A stretch of 64,000 nucleotides of DNA from Atriophallophorus winterbourni (GCA_013407085.1 JACCGJ010001476.1:1-64000), one strand, 5' to 3'. Positions 31,641 to 44,991 are shown, counted from the first letter of the stretch. Program-made: numbers and translations. The notes: generated by a model not told the origin, from the sequence alone.

Positions 31641-33590
31641 GTTGAGAGTCATTTCACTTATTAATTTATAGCGAGGCGAATTTGGTGAAACGTAATATGG
31701 GATACAACGCTTAGTATTAAAATCGAGGCAGTAAGGCGTTACTAAAACATCGGCGTTATCTTTCGCATAGTGAGTCAATTCTTTAGGGGATTTTACATAG
31801 AATAAGCCAGGTTTATTCTCTCAAGCAAGTTCCATCAGAACAGCATGCGATGTTCTCTCACAAAAGTCCTGAATATCTTAGATAATCGCTTCATATTTGC
31901 CTCCGTACCGAAATTATTAGTAGTTACCCAAGAATCTTTCTTTAGAGAATACCATTTCTCAGTTCTACTCCGAATAACAAACTTGTAGTTGTGGTTGCAT
32001 TTATGTGGTATGAAAATACAATTTTGATCAATCATCTAATTCAGATAATTTAGAATTGTATTGTAATATAAGCCTGAATCCATGAATCAAACACGTGAGT
32101 GTGTGCAACCTGAAAAGTAAATTTCACGTATTGAAACTCTATTTTCCTGAAGAATTTTGTTTAAACACTCCTGCATTAAATTGAGCGAGAGCGTCACATT
32201 TATTTCCTGAGGCTGTTATTCATTTCTGAATAAGCAAAGAAAATACTATAGGTTTCATGCTCGATCAAGTATCGACAATCCTATATAAGTATTTGAAATT
32301 TCTTGCCATTTTCAAAGACAGTAATGGATGGTAACTTTGCTTGAATTTCATTACAAGGTTGTTTTGTTTGCTCAGTATTCCGCACAATAGTAGCCAGAAC
32401 GCATCCGTCCTGGTAAACCTGTGTTGAATGCAGGCGAATTTCGGTTGCCCGATTCATTTTTTCTCTTGATTACGAAGCGGAAATCAGCCGTCGCTGGTCT
32501 GTCGTACATCAGCAAATCCCGAATTTTGTTATGTTTTTCTGACAAAGAGATGGAAACGTTTCAATCAGTAATTGGAAGCTTCGCGTTTCTCTTGCTAGTG
32601 TATAACCACAAATATCCTGTCGTTTATAGCATACGCCAATGCCGGCAAGCGATTATTTACGCCGATGACTCACTCGTCATTTTAATCTTTGCTACACCAC
32701 AAGGCATCTTCTAATACCAGGTAATTGTCGTTTTGCCTTAACCTGTTAGCGGCACACAGCCTGACACCTGTTTCGGTATTTAAGTGTTGATGATTTGAGC
32801 CCCATGAAATTTCGACTAACAAACAGTTTGTAATTCTGTATTTGAACTGCCTGTTTTGTTGTACTAATGAGGATTAAAAGTGGTATTCATGTCTAACGAA
32901 AAATGCATTGTTCCGTTGCTTTAATCTCAGCGAAACTAATTTAACTGATTGCGCGTTTTGAACACAGCAGCCATAAACCCGTTTCGTTGTGATGGTGCTC
33001 CAGGATGTGAGCAACTCTATACATTAGTTTTGATTTTAGTGATTTGGGGGCTTGATCAACACCTGTGTCCGATAATATAGAAATGAAAGCAATACCGGTT
33101 CTTATAAAATGTATTGTATAGTTGGCACATATTTGTCAGTATATTTTTTGAGTGCGTAGCCCAAAAACTCATGATTTTTATTGGTTCGTCGGCGCGGAAA
33201 GATATTTCTATTTCCAATTAAATTTCCAAACTCTGATTTTAATAATTAAATTGTGATGCTCACATCTCTCCCTCGCATTTCAATCGTTCTATTTTACCGC
33301 GCCTAATTTCTTCAGGCAGTGTATGTAAAATCAATTGACATTTTCCTATATATAACGGATTCATAAATCCAAGTGAAGTGACAATTTATTATAAAATAAA
33401 ATTGTGGTATTTAACAAACTCAGCAACCTAAGATCTAAGTTTATATCACAAATCGCATAAAGGTATTATTGAAAACATTAATAAGTCCCGTAAATTTAGA
33501 GTGGTAATCAAAAGATATAAGAATTTCGACTTTTCCAGTATAACCTGACAAAAGCAACTAGACCTAAAATCTGACAATGCTCTATTCTAA
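31641..33590. other. Interval upstream of the secreted-protein gene
   Basis: No gene is recognised. A plus-strand frame at 32421-32714 (about 97 residues) has no motif, and its codon pattern is unremarkable. The promoter of the gene starting at 33686/33716 should lie at the right end; no clear TATA element. Confidence 0.4.
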
Positions 33591-33715
33591 ATGGTGTGTC
33601 GACAAAAGAGAATGAACTTGACGAAATAGCAGTGATTCATCGTGATTCATCGTTTCTCACTATAGGTCGGTATAAAAACAAAAATATGAACACACACTAT
33701 AGAACGCATCGAAAC

Positions 33716-34312
33716 ATGGTTGCAAATTGGTCGATCTATCGCACCGTTTTGTTGGTCTTGTGCATATCAGGAACTAATATATCAGGTGAGAATTATTATG
33801 ATTTTTTTATATTTTATTCGATATTCTTCTGGTATTTTCTGAGTTATTCCAAACAGATAGATTCTAAAGTATTATTTTCCTCGGTAGTCTGTGGAATCAT
33901 CATACGTATTAAAATGCGATTATTATTTTAGTGGCGACGGACGTTATTGAAATTTTGTCCTACTTTGACATTCCGAAGAGTGATCAACGACAAATTGAGT
34001 GTAATGAAATTGGCAATGATTTTCAAATAACTTGCTGCATGCGCGTAAGTTACTGAAAATTTTTAATAACTTTGTTAACTGTAACACGGAGCAAATATCG
34101 ATTAAGTCATTACAACCGATGTAAATAGCTGAATTTTTTAATCATATTATGATTAAATTAATTATTATTAATTATTATTATTAATTAAAATTATATAATC
34201 TAAAAATTTGTATAAGAAAGAATTGTTTATTATTGGAACGCTGTTCGCCCCATTAGGTCAAGTTCGACCAAACATGTATATTACAAAATTTCAATAACCT
34301 TGATACTCAACG

Positions 34313-34364
<52 letters not shown>

Positions 34365-37300
34365 ACTAAACGATCTATCATATTGATCACAGGTCAAGCA
34401 GTAATCCCCTGAAAATTTAATTACGTACGATATGTAAAATTCTGGCACTAAGATTACGCAAGCTCAATGAAAACTATTATTTTCGAAATCGATTTTCATG
34501 TATTCCAGAAATTTTCTAATTAATAACGAAGTAAAATATCCACGGACAATTAAATGAAATGAATAATTGAAACTGTTCAAATTGAAGTGTGGTTGACAAA
34601 GACATTGTGCCTCTATTGTGACTTTTGATATTAAATCTTTGTTGATGACAATGTGTCCTTTTTGATCGAGACCTTGCTGTTGCGTTATATTTGAGTAGAT
34701 TTTGTGGTGTAAGGAAAGTGTATCGTTTGATCCATATCAAGAAGGTCATTCCGAGCGAAACTTCAGTATGCGTTATGTGATTTACACGGTTCACCATTTG
34801 TGTCAAGAAGACATAGGTTCGGTATTTTGAGGATGGCTGAGGTAATTCTGTCACTGGAAATCTACTATCACCGTTCGCAAGTTACTGTTGTCAGAACGCA
34901 TATTAAAATTTAGAAAATATAGATAAATTAGCCGAAATTTTGAAGCCACGAGCGGTGTCATACAAGGTTCAGTATTCGTTCCAATAAAGTTCTTATTATG
35001 TATAATTGATTGAAAAAAATTGCTAGGCTGTTAACTTGTTATTTTCGCCGATGTTTTAAATGGTGGGACGAAGGTCATCTCTGTAAGTGTTGCATAGCAG
35101 ACTAAAATAAACTGCACCAATGGTCAATTCAAAACAAGCTAGTCTCAAGTGTTGCAAGTTGTGAAATCTTTTTCTTTCTCATACACGCATGACAGTCACA
35201 CGCTCAAGTGTAGTATTTCACTCAAAGATCTCGGTATCTTTGTGTGAAGAACGGTGTAATACAGCTCGCACTGCAAGGCGGTCTATGAGAGTGTATCCAG
35301 CGTTCTTGCCATATTCAAACGTTTCCAACCGCACTCATTTTCAAAGAAAATCCATACGTACATACTTTCAGGTGTGGACTATAAAATACAAGCTAATATA
35401 TCATTAATGGAAAAAGAAATCTCGCTCCTCGAAAAGATTTATCATTAGGAGAACGAAGTGGTTAATGAATTGCATAATATGGTCTTTGGGCAGTAACTGG
35501 CTAGACTTGGATTGTACATCCTAGATCACATACGTGTCAGATGTGAACTAATTCTGACATGCCGAATAATTCATAAGAGGTCACGTTCTCTCCGACACCT
35601 CTTTAAATTTGGTTCCAATCTCCCAACCCACGATCTCAAATCCAACATTCCATATGATACAGTCGCCTCAGCTTTTACGCAGTCCTTGTATGCTTTTTAT
35701 GGAATAGCTTACCACCTTAAACGAAATATTCTTTAAAAATTTTTCACGATATATAATGCTGAATAATACCGTGTTGGCCTGCATTTTACTGAAATCCCTT
35801 AGTGATTTCTTCTAACCCATGTGCATTGAAAAACAAATCACTGGAACATATATCCAGTTCAAAATTCCCTCTCTCCATGTCACAATCGGAATACCTATTG
35901 CTCCTGGTTTAGAGCATATGGACGCAAACATTAAATTAATGATTTATTTAAGGTTCATACGTACATCCTATGGTATTGTACAACTGTATGATTTTGCATT
36001 ATAAATCTGAAATATTAATCTTAAATGATTAGTTTGTGATCTCTGAATAATTAGGCAAACGTAGTCCGGAACCTATTAGTAAATTTCTTATGACATTTAA
36101 TTCCGTGCAATGTTTGATATCGAACACATGCATTGTCCCTGTTTAATTATTATATTGCGATTATTGCGAGATTGACTTGGAATATGGAAAAGTCTATCTA
36201 CCGCTGTATTCGTTTTTGAACTTTAAAAATAAGAATTTCTCTTTAAAATCGATACGATCCGAAAAGAGTTACGTTGTTAGAGAACGATAAATTTATGGTT
36301 AAATACTCATTAGAATCCTCAAAAGTGTGTTATCCACTGTGTTATCCACTGTGTTATCCACTGTGTTATCCGTACGAGTAAACTTATTAACTGATTTATT
36401 TATTTTGACAGCAATTACGACAGCATCCAATCAATATTATTTAGCGGTTTTTTTGAAACCTATACTGAAAGGTTGAAGCAAGGTCTATCATTTTTTGATA
36501 ACTCAAAGCTTTCCGGTGCCGCAATAAGCGTGTTATATTCGATGAGCTTGACTGTAAAAACGTTGCAACACGAAAAGGGATTTTGGCATAAAAATCTATA
36601 TTTAGTTAATCACCACAAATAATTAAAACGCATGCAAAAAATCCGGAATCAATAATTATGTAAATATTTTTATACATACTGGATTTTAATATATTTGGCT
36701 ACTGTATTTTGTGCTTTTAACAGTATAAAATTATTCCGGATACTACCGCCTGCAGATGCATCGATGTACATCAACTTGGTGATAAGCTATTGTCGAAGGT
36801 TCAAATTAAAATGAAAAATACTATAAATGGACAATCTTCGAAATTCCGAATTTTCGCTGCGCTAAAACGCGTCGATATCCTAGCCATCAGAATTCTCAAA
36901 CTAAAAAGTGAGTCCGGAAACAATTTTAACGTTGTTACTTACATTAAATCTATGCGACCTTTAATGGCAGCGCGTTTATAGCCAGAAAATTATGACAATA
37001 TTATTACAGAATTTGAAGTCCGGAGAAATTTCAAAATGTATTTGGTTCAAGATTTAACACGACATTAATATCGAACATATTAAATGTATCATTCGCAGAT
37101 GTTTTATGTTCGTTTCTTAACCATAACAATGCATGCCAGAATGATTGAATTGGCTTTCAAACAGGAATCTCTGCTTTCTATGAATTCCTGTGAAAGTTAA
37201 TTCATTAAATAGTCCTGGCTTACCAATTTGATTCCAAAGGTTGTCACAGCCGGGGGTGGTAGTAGGAATGAGCCACCTACTATCTATAAAATGCTCCTAC

Positions 37301-40300
37301 GTGGCGTGCGTCTCAAATAGCCTCTGACAACCAAGTCCAACTCCTGGCCTGCACGAGTGGCTTTCACAAGCCCGGCGGAACTGCTCTTACTGACAGGAGA
37401 AGGGGCGAAGGCGGGTGACTGGCGCCTTAAAACCAGTTAGCTCCGGGCAGATGGAGCTCGTCAGCTACTGGCAATCCATCTAGGGGAAGGAAAACCCTGA
37501 CTCCAAACCCCCATTGCCTTGTGGGTTACCCGATTGCGGGAAAGGCTTCGGGAGAAAACCCCGAGAAAAAATCCGGAGAGAAGCCCCGTAGGTAGATAAC
37601 TGGCGCACAGCGCGTTTATCTGCTAACTCCCTGCTGCCTTGTAGGTTGCACTTGGCTGTGCAAAGGCTAGAGAAGTGTACTCGAACAAACACCAAGTGGT
37701 GCTGGGGACATCACTTGTACACTATCCCCAAGAAACTTCATGGTGATGTCTCAATTCGAGACATCAATGAAGCCGGCTAATCCACCCGTGGAGCCAGCCG
37801 CACAAAAGTAAAAGTAAGTAAGTAAGTATATATTGAATCACACGTGGTATATCGATTGTCATAATCTGAAATTTCGGCTGAATTTCTTTCTATTGAATCC
37901 GTGGTTATGTTTCTGACGTCAATCTTTTGAAATCTCGGATTTTATAAACAATATATAGAATAAATCAAACTTTTTTTCATTAGGTGGTAACTCTTTGATT
38001 AGTAAGTGTGATTTTATTTTGTTCGCAACCTATATTACAAATGGTTATTTCACTCGCGCGAAATAAACTCGGTTATTATTGTGAGAATGATTTTTCTTAA
38101 AGTGGACGTTCTAGGAACAATCGAAGATCGAAAGCATCACAATGACCGTGTATTGAGCATACTAAACTTGGTTTCCGATATGACATAATCAATTAAATCT
38201 TAATTATAAATTAACTCAATTGTATATTGATCAGCGCTATTAATTTGTAGCGGCAAGTTTTTACAGTAGACATGGACGCCAACTATCTCTTATATGTTTC
38301 GTTTTAGCGTGCGTCTCAAAAAACGGCAAACAAACAAGACCAGCTCTTTGTCTGCAAGAAGCGTTCTGAAAATGTTTTGCTTGATATGCGTTTAGTGATA
38401 GGAGAACGGCTTATGGTGGTTGAACGGCTTATGGTGGCTTTGATTATCGCCATGAAACGTTCGTTGCTCTAACTGCACAATTGAAAATATGGAATTTTTT
38501 ACTCTCCACTGACAAGCCTGGATCTTTCGCAAAAATATCAAACTCTCTGTCTACGCAAGAGCTTCCCGAATGCATGGTGCTTATGATTAGAACTTCCTTA
38601 GAAGAGCTGCTAATATATTCGCCTATGAAAACCGACATATATACTTTGCGGAAACTACATCTAACCTGTAATCTGTAGCAAGTTACGTACACTTTGGAAA
38701 ACATTTCAGTTTGTTCGAAACACATCTGAAAGCTGTAGTTTTAGTTTCGAGATTCGTTAGCACTGCTGATTTTCGATCTTAATGACCATATAGCTAGGTT
38801 AGTTGAGCATTGGCCAGTTATTGCATCGTACAACAGGAATTGGTAAAGTGATATCTGCAACACCGTAGATCTAAAGCTACACCTTACAATGTGAAGTTTA
38901 ATGAGAGTAAAGTTTTCCGAAGCACTGCTAATCGAATCAGCATTATGTATGGTTGATTTCAGAGCTGCTTTCGGTACTAAATATTCATTTGTCTTGTTGT
39001 AAGCCACTCTTGAATCGCCGATGCGTAAATATACCATATCACAACCCTAGTAGGGTTCGCTTTCACGTCAGCGATGAGAAACCCTGTAAAACTAATCGCA
39101 CCGATGGTCAAAAAAAGCAGGTCGTTATTGTGAGCTCTGCTCAACGTTGTCATTGATTCAATTAGAAAACATTCATTCATGTACAACTAAATAATTTAAG
39201 TACAAACAGTTCTCTAGATCTTTAAGCACGACTACGCTGATGCTTCCTTGTGGATGAGAATACCGTTTACGTTCAACAGCGAAGATCGTTGGTTTTCGGC
39301 TGACTCTCTTTGACGAAAAGATCCGGCGACCAAAAATGTTCATTCACCTAGCACAAATTTTTTAATTTGGATCAAGATCTGCGTGCACCGTTTAAAGTTA
39401 CAAACACGAATTGATTAAGATCTGCAAAAATCTTGCCTTTCATCGACGCTCGTGGGTTGGCCTGGTTCGAGAAATTCTCCATTCTTGCTAATCCTTCAGT
39501 GAAGCCAGCTGCACAGATGGTAATGCAAGCTATCAGCTTTTCGGGCGCGTACATCCAATGTAATCGACATGCAGATCGAATACCTTTAGCCAATGACTTA
39601 AATGCTTTATCTCGTACATTAAACACTCAATTTTTAAAGCAACACAATCAACAGGAAAATATCACAGGTAATATCATTGCTGTTCTTGAATTCAGCATAC
39701 ACTGCTGTGTTTGTAGCGTTAGGTCATATGATGTCAAATCGCGTTTCTGTGAATGCAACCGATCTTAAGCATTGAGAAATTGTATAACAAATATGATAGT
39801 CACATATTATACAGGAATTGTATGCACAGCCAACACACCACATGATGAGTAAAAACAGCAAGAAACCGATTATGGTGTGTGTTTGCTTGATGAAAATGGG
39901 TGCAAAAGAGATTTTTGGTTCATGAACATATATGGTTGAACTTGTTCGTCCAACGAACCTCATGCAGCAATTTTTTTTCTAATTATCCACTTTTCCAGGT
40001 GCACAATTATCCTGATCTTCCTGTCTATGCCTGGTGCACGGATGTGCAATCGTGCACTATTTCTCTGCTATGCGGCTAAGATCGTGCTAAATTAGTTTGC
40101 CAATGGTAGTAAGCTGCATGCTGAACACGTTGGAGTCTTACTATCATTTCTATTTTTTTTCTTTTTCTTTTGTCATATCTCTATAGGCCTGGGCAACCTG
40201 ATATTATCTCAGCCCACGTGCAGTTTCTCACTGTGCGGCACTTTGCCTGGATCAGGCTTGTGCTTCCACATCACATCACCATGCCTAATGCGTGCACAAA

Positions 40301-43300
40301 ACCGGTCGTGGTTTGAGAGAAATGCGTGCAAACGAGTTTTTAGTTTAATATTTTACGATAACTCAGTAAATCAAATCCAATTATCATAAATATTCGAAAC
40401 AATATGAACATTATGATAAGACTCAGAGACCGTAAAAGTTAAACGCATGGTTTCCGATAATTGTTTGAGATGGAACTACGGAACTTGATAAACGAATGAG
40501 ATTCAATAGGTACACGTGTCTCACCCTAGTGTTCAAATAATGCGTTATCCGCATGATATATATATATATATATACATCATATCATATTAAATTATAAAGT
40601 TATACATTTTTTTCTGAACAAAATAAAATGAAACAGTTGATGAAGCATGTGAGTTCATTGAGATTTAACATCAAATCGCCAGTTATATTTTCGGTTTATT
40701 ATATTTCGAACTTATAAATACAGTATTGCATGCATCGCGTGGAAGTAGCTGGACAAACTATAAATCATGTATCACATGCTTGTCCAAGACAATTTAAATG
40801 GGAAATCTAAGCCCAGGATATTTTTTCAGCAACGACGAAATATATTTTGCTGAATATCATTCAGTTGTGGTGGAAAGGTCAGTGACAATGTCTGCTTGCT
40901 TCAGCACGACATATATATATATTAGAAGGTACATTGTAACGCAAAAATATCCTCTACATATTTGAAACTTTGATCTGATTTGCCAGTTGATTTTGTGTCA
41001 ACCGGATCAATTCAAACTATCACCACACTAAGTTCGTTAGGTCGAGATTGACGAATTGTTTATCTTTTTATAGCCGCTGCCGCTATACATATCTGAGTAC
41101 ATTTGAGGAGTTTGCCACCTAAAATATTTCCTTGCACTCCTTTTGGAATCCGTATTATTACAGGCTCACGATCATCGTCATCTGACTTGTCGGTGATTCC
41201 TGCACTTGTTTTTATGTCGGAATGTGGTGCTCTACGTATCATCCAGAAACGCATTGTGCGCATTCATTCTTACCTCCACAAAAAACTTGGCTAGGATGTC
41301 TCATTTTTTATATACAGAATCTTTCATTCATTTCGAACATGAATATGACGCACAACTGAGATAAAGTTAAAGTTATATGTTGCTCGCATCCCCCGAAATT
41401 AAACTCCACAACCGTTTTCTGGCTGTTTGTCGTCATCAGTTGGACAGTAGGATTAGGTTCGGCGAGATAATGCTACTTTTACAATTTAGGAGCTTAGATC
41501 GTCTGATTCAGTGTTTGACTTCATATCGTTTCGCCAAAATAGTCAAATTTGAATAAAATAATAGAAAGAGATACCTTTATTTTCTGAAACGAAAGACTCG
41601 ATTTATGTGCCTGTATATTTTTATGTGTTTACATGTGCTTCCTGCAAAAAGAAAACAGTAACTGATCTTGGTTCACGAGAATTTATTAATAATAATGATA
41701 GTAATACTACTACTACTACTAATAATAATAGTAATAATAATAAAAATGTAACATTTTCTTTCCCTCAAAATGTTTGAGAATTTTAATTGCCTTCATATTT
41801 GCTAGTCATGTTTAATTTTTCAATTGGTGCTTTATTTATGTAAATGTTATAGTTCAGGCTAACCAAAACACATTTTTCAGCTGATAAGGAAACTACGCTA
41901 CTCGAATCGTCTCTGCGCAAAATGGAAGCAGGTAACTTGCGTTTAATAGACAAACGATAACATCTGATCGGTTAAAATTTTTAGACGATAGAGTTCCATT
42001 ATTACTATTTTAATAATAATAATAATAATAGTAATTATTATTATTATAATAAAAATTATTATTATTATTATTATAATAATTATTATTATAATTATTATAA
42101 TTATTATAATTATTATTATAATTATTATTATTATTATTATTATTATTAATATTANNNNNNNNNNNNNNNNNNNNNNNNNNNNNNNNNNNNNNNNNNNNNN
42201 NNNNNNNNNNNNNNNNNNNNNNNNNNNNNNNNNNNNNNNNNNNNNNNNNNNNNNNNNNNNNNNNNNNNNNNNNNNNNNNNNNNNNNNNNNNNNNNNNNNN
42301 NNNNNNNNNNNNNNNNNNNNNNNNNNNNNNNNNNNNNNNNNNNNNNNNNNNNNNNNNNNNNNNNNNNNNNNNNNNNNNNNNNNNNNNNNNNNNNNNNNNN
42401 NNNNNNNNNNNNNNNNNNNNNNNNNNNNNNNNNNNNNNNNNNNNNNNNNNNNNNNNNNNNNNNNNNNNNNNNNNNNNNNNNNNNNNNNNNNNNNNNNNNN
42501 NNNNNNNNNNNNNNNNNNNNNNNNNNNNNNNNNNNNNNNNNNNNNNNNNNNNNNNNNNNNNNNNNNNNNNNNNNNNNNNNNNNNNNNNNNNNNNNNNNNN
42601 NNNNNNNNNNNNNNNNNNNNNNNNNNNNNNNNNNNNNNNNNNNNNNNNNNNNNNNNNNNNNNNNNNNNNNNNNNNNNNNNNNNNNNNNNNNNNNNNNNNN
42701 NNNNNNNNNNNNNNNNNNNNNNNNNNNNNNNNNNNNNNNNNNNNNNNNNNNNNNNNNNNNNNNNNNNNNNNNNNNNNNNNNNNNNNNNNNNNNNNNNNNN
42801 NNNNNNNNNNNNNNNNNNNNNNNNNNNNNNNNNNNNNNNNNNNNNNNNNNNNNNNNNNNNNNNNNNNNNNNNNNNNNNNNNNNNNNNNNNNNNNNNNNNN
42901 NNNNNNNNNNNNNNNNNNNNNNNNNNNNNNNNNNNNNNNNNNNNNNNNNNNNNNNNNNNNNNNNNNNNNNNNNNNNNNNNNNNNNNNNNNNNNNNNNNNN
43001 NNNNNNNNNNNNNNNNNNNNNNNNNNNNNNNNNNNNNNNNNNNNNNNNNNNNNNNNNNNNNNNNNNNNNNNNNNNNNNNNNNNNNNNNNNNNNNNNNNNN
43101 NNNNNNNNNNNNNNNNNNNNNNNNNNNNNNNNNNNNNNNNNNNNNNNNNNNNNNGATTTTTGCTATATAACGCAGTTGAGCACCGTAACTCTTGTTTCTC
43201 AGAATTTACGGCCTACATACTATGTGAAAGGTACACCACATGGGGGAATCACTACTGTACGAATAAAAATGTAACAAATGCATTGCTGAATGATTTTACT

Positions 43301-44722
43301 AAAAAGGTAAACTACATTTGTGACTATTTTTAAAATCTAACTAGATGGAGGAACAATTTTCCAAAGTAGGAACTGACATTGTTCTTACCGAAGTTTATAA
43401 GCCAAAATTTGATAACATCTTTCACCTTCGTGGAAATATTAAACTAAAATTGGATTACTCTGAAAACTATACGAACTATCCAACGAATTGGCCCGCTGTA
43501 TTGATTCCAGTAATCAAAACTACTGCAAAGCACGTGAATCATTTCGAATACAAAATATTTCCCGATTCAGGTAAGTAAACATGTGTACGTGATTTCACAT
43601 CAATTTGCCAGCAAAAATTAAATTTAAATTTCTAGCAACTAAATTTCACAGGAATTCCTTGCATTTTAATATACCATGCATGTTAATTTTCATTCATTTG
43701 TTCAGCTCAAAGCTTGCGGTTGACATAATTTTCGCGAGGTTTACTTGATGTTGTGATGACAGCAGACATACGTTGTAGCATGAAACCATCAATAAACCTG
43801 ACTCATTTCGTAAGGAAACGATTTCAATGATAAATTAGCGAATTTTGAAAGGAGCATTCTTGATTTGCTAATTCCGGTTATTTATATGAATTCCGATTGC
43901 ATGCAACACTTGATACCTCTAATTCATCGAGAATCGCAAGATGTTTTTCAATGTACTTCATAAACGTTTCATCATTATTATGTGCATTATTTTCAATTTC
44001 ATCAGTATTGCATTTTTTCTTAACTTAGAGAGCCTAAAACATAGAAACCTCTGACCTTATGAATAACCGCATGCCTTATATGATAATAATACAACCATCA
44101 TTATTTCTGGTAGATCTTAAATGAATATGTTGTTTGATATAATCGCCATAAACAATCAAATTAAGTATCAATGTATAGATAACAAATTGGTATAACGAAT
44201 TGAAAACATGAGATTTCTAAGCTCCTAATCACGTGCAGGGTGATTAGCGCAACAAGGTTTCGTGAATATTTCGCGGTTAAACGCGGTAAATCAGTTATAA
44301 TCCTCCATCGTCTTTGTCCAGTGGTATATTAGGAGAAGGAATTTCGCTAGGTTCTAGTTTTGGTAATAAAAATAATACTTCATATCAGATCTTATTCCGT
44401 CGCTTATTATATAATTGTATGATGTGGATGCAAGTAAAATAACGGTAATTTACTTGATAGTGTGGCGTAGGATTCTTCTAAAATTATCATAAGTTACTTC
44501 GTTCTTGAAGGAATTGCAAGGCTTTAAGTAGACTTGAAATATATCTTTGTCAAAAGAATTTTAAAATTATTTACCGTGACCCAAAATAAACTGAAACACG
44601 TTTTCCGAAATAATAGTGTGTTCACTTTTTCAATAATATTTATCGGTTAAGCAGTAAATTTTGTTTAGCTTATTTTTATCCCAGCAACGTTGAATACAAA
44701 TAAACAATCTGGAATCGAGTAA
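33716..44722 (+). CDS. Multi-exon secreted protein, unrecognised family (member 1)
   Basis: Exons with canonical GT-AG ends: 33716-33785, 33932-34044, 36724-36907, 41881-41931, 43176-43306, 43345-43570, and a tentative last exon 44685-44722. Phases agree at every junction (1,0,1,1,0,1) and the sum is 813 nt, about 270 residues. An in-frame ATG at 33686 would add ten residues. Exon 1 is a signal peptide (MVANWSIYRTVLLVLCISGT). Exon 2 carries VIEILSYFDIPKSDQRQIEC and a CC pair. Exon 3 is ACRCIDV then strand-helix-strand (SKVQIKM, FRIFAALKR, DILAIRILKLK). Exon 4 is a symmetrical 51-nt exon. Exon 5 is cysteine-rich (CERYTTWGNHYC). Exon 6 has RGNIKLKLDYS and an NYT sequon. The intron between exons 5 and 6 is 38 bp. 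I do not recognise the family. Related exons occur at 58611 and 59237-63687. A 1,000-N gap lies in intron 4, so an exon may be missing. Confidence 0.68.
34313..34360. repeat. (AT)n microsatellite
   Basis: About 22 uninterrupted AT units in the intron between exons 2 and 3 of the secreted-protein gene. A shorter (AT)n lies near 40556-40574. Confidence 0.9.
34950..35820 (+). pseudogene. Strongly decayed CR1 copy in intron 2
   Basis: Short matches in order: GVIQGSVFVPIKFLL (motif B), VIFADVL (catalytic box, decayed), EISLLEKIYH, and SLRHLFKFGSNLPTHDLKSN near 35590-35640. Stops are frequent. It is an old insertion in the sense orientation of the host gene. Confidence 0.65.
36322..36372. repeat. 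12-bp minisatellite
   Basis: Four tandem copies of TGTGTTATCCAC, the last incomplete, in intron 2 about 350 bp before exon 3. Confidence 0.9.
37239..37832 (+). mobile_element. Short element related to the RTE-like LINE leader, with (AAGT)n tail
   Basis: It starts GGTTGTCACAGCCGGGGGTG and follows the LINE leader for about 400 bases (CCTCTGACAACCAAGTCC, GGAACTGCT, GACTGGCGCC, GGAAAACCC) at perhaps 75 percent identity. It then has its own 3' part and ends AAAAGTAAAAGTAAGTAAGTAAG, a retroposon-like tail. No ORF is present. It may be a SINE-like derivative mobilised by the LINE or the leader of a sister subfamily. It lies in the intron between exons 3 and 4 of the host gene. Confidence 0.7.
37833..41880. 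other. Intronic interval with minor repeats
   Basis: Part of the third intron of the secreted-protein gene. It contains an isolated CR1 3' tail (GGCCTGGGCAAC...AGCCCACGTG, 40186-40223), (AT)n at 40556 and a copy of the dispersed GTGCTCAC repeat (41365-41500). Overlapping open frames at 39372-39768 on both strands lack a recognisable domain; the plus frame (SFSGAYIQCNRHADRIP) is the more protein-like. Confidence 0.4.
42000..42154. repeat. (ATT/AAT)n low-complexity tract
   Basis: Alternating ATT and AAT triplets run up to the assembly gap; a related (ACT)n/(AAT)n tract lies at 41705-41750. The repeat probably caused the gap. Confidence 0.9.
42155..43154. other. Assembly gap of 1,000 N
   Basis: Exactly 1,000 undetermined bases, a round number, so the true size may be unknown. 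It falls in the intron between exons 4 and 5 of the secreted-protein gene. Confidence 0.98.
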
Positions 44723-44991
44723 ACTGCCGATGTCTCCAAAATATTACCGAAATGTAAATTTTTAATCGACGACATATCTTGCATTTTACCCAGTCAACCA
44801 AGAAAAATTATCGTGATAATAGATTTGAATGATGATCGTGAGGAATAAATGAACAACAAAATGACGTTATTTGTGAACACCAGTTTTGGGGATTTGATTT
44901 AATTTCAACACAAAATTACTAAAGATTTACATGTAGCGAATGACACAAACCTGATCCAGGCAATGTGCTGCATTTAAAATTGATGTGTTTT
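44723..44991. terminator. Possible 3' UTR with AATAAA
   Basis: If the last exon at 44685-44722 is real, AATAAA at about 44844 would serve as polyadenylation signal. Tentative. Confidence 0.3.

Noticed and set aside
43960..44060. Possible exon after TTTTTTCTTAACTTAG at 44029
   Set aside because: In the required phase it hits a stop after eight codons without a plausible 3' end; the exon at 44685 fits the total frame better.
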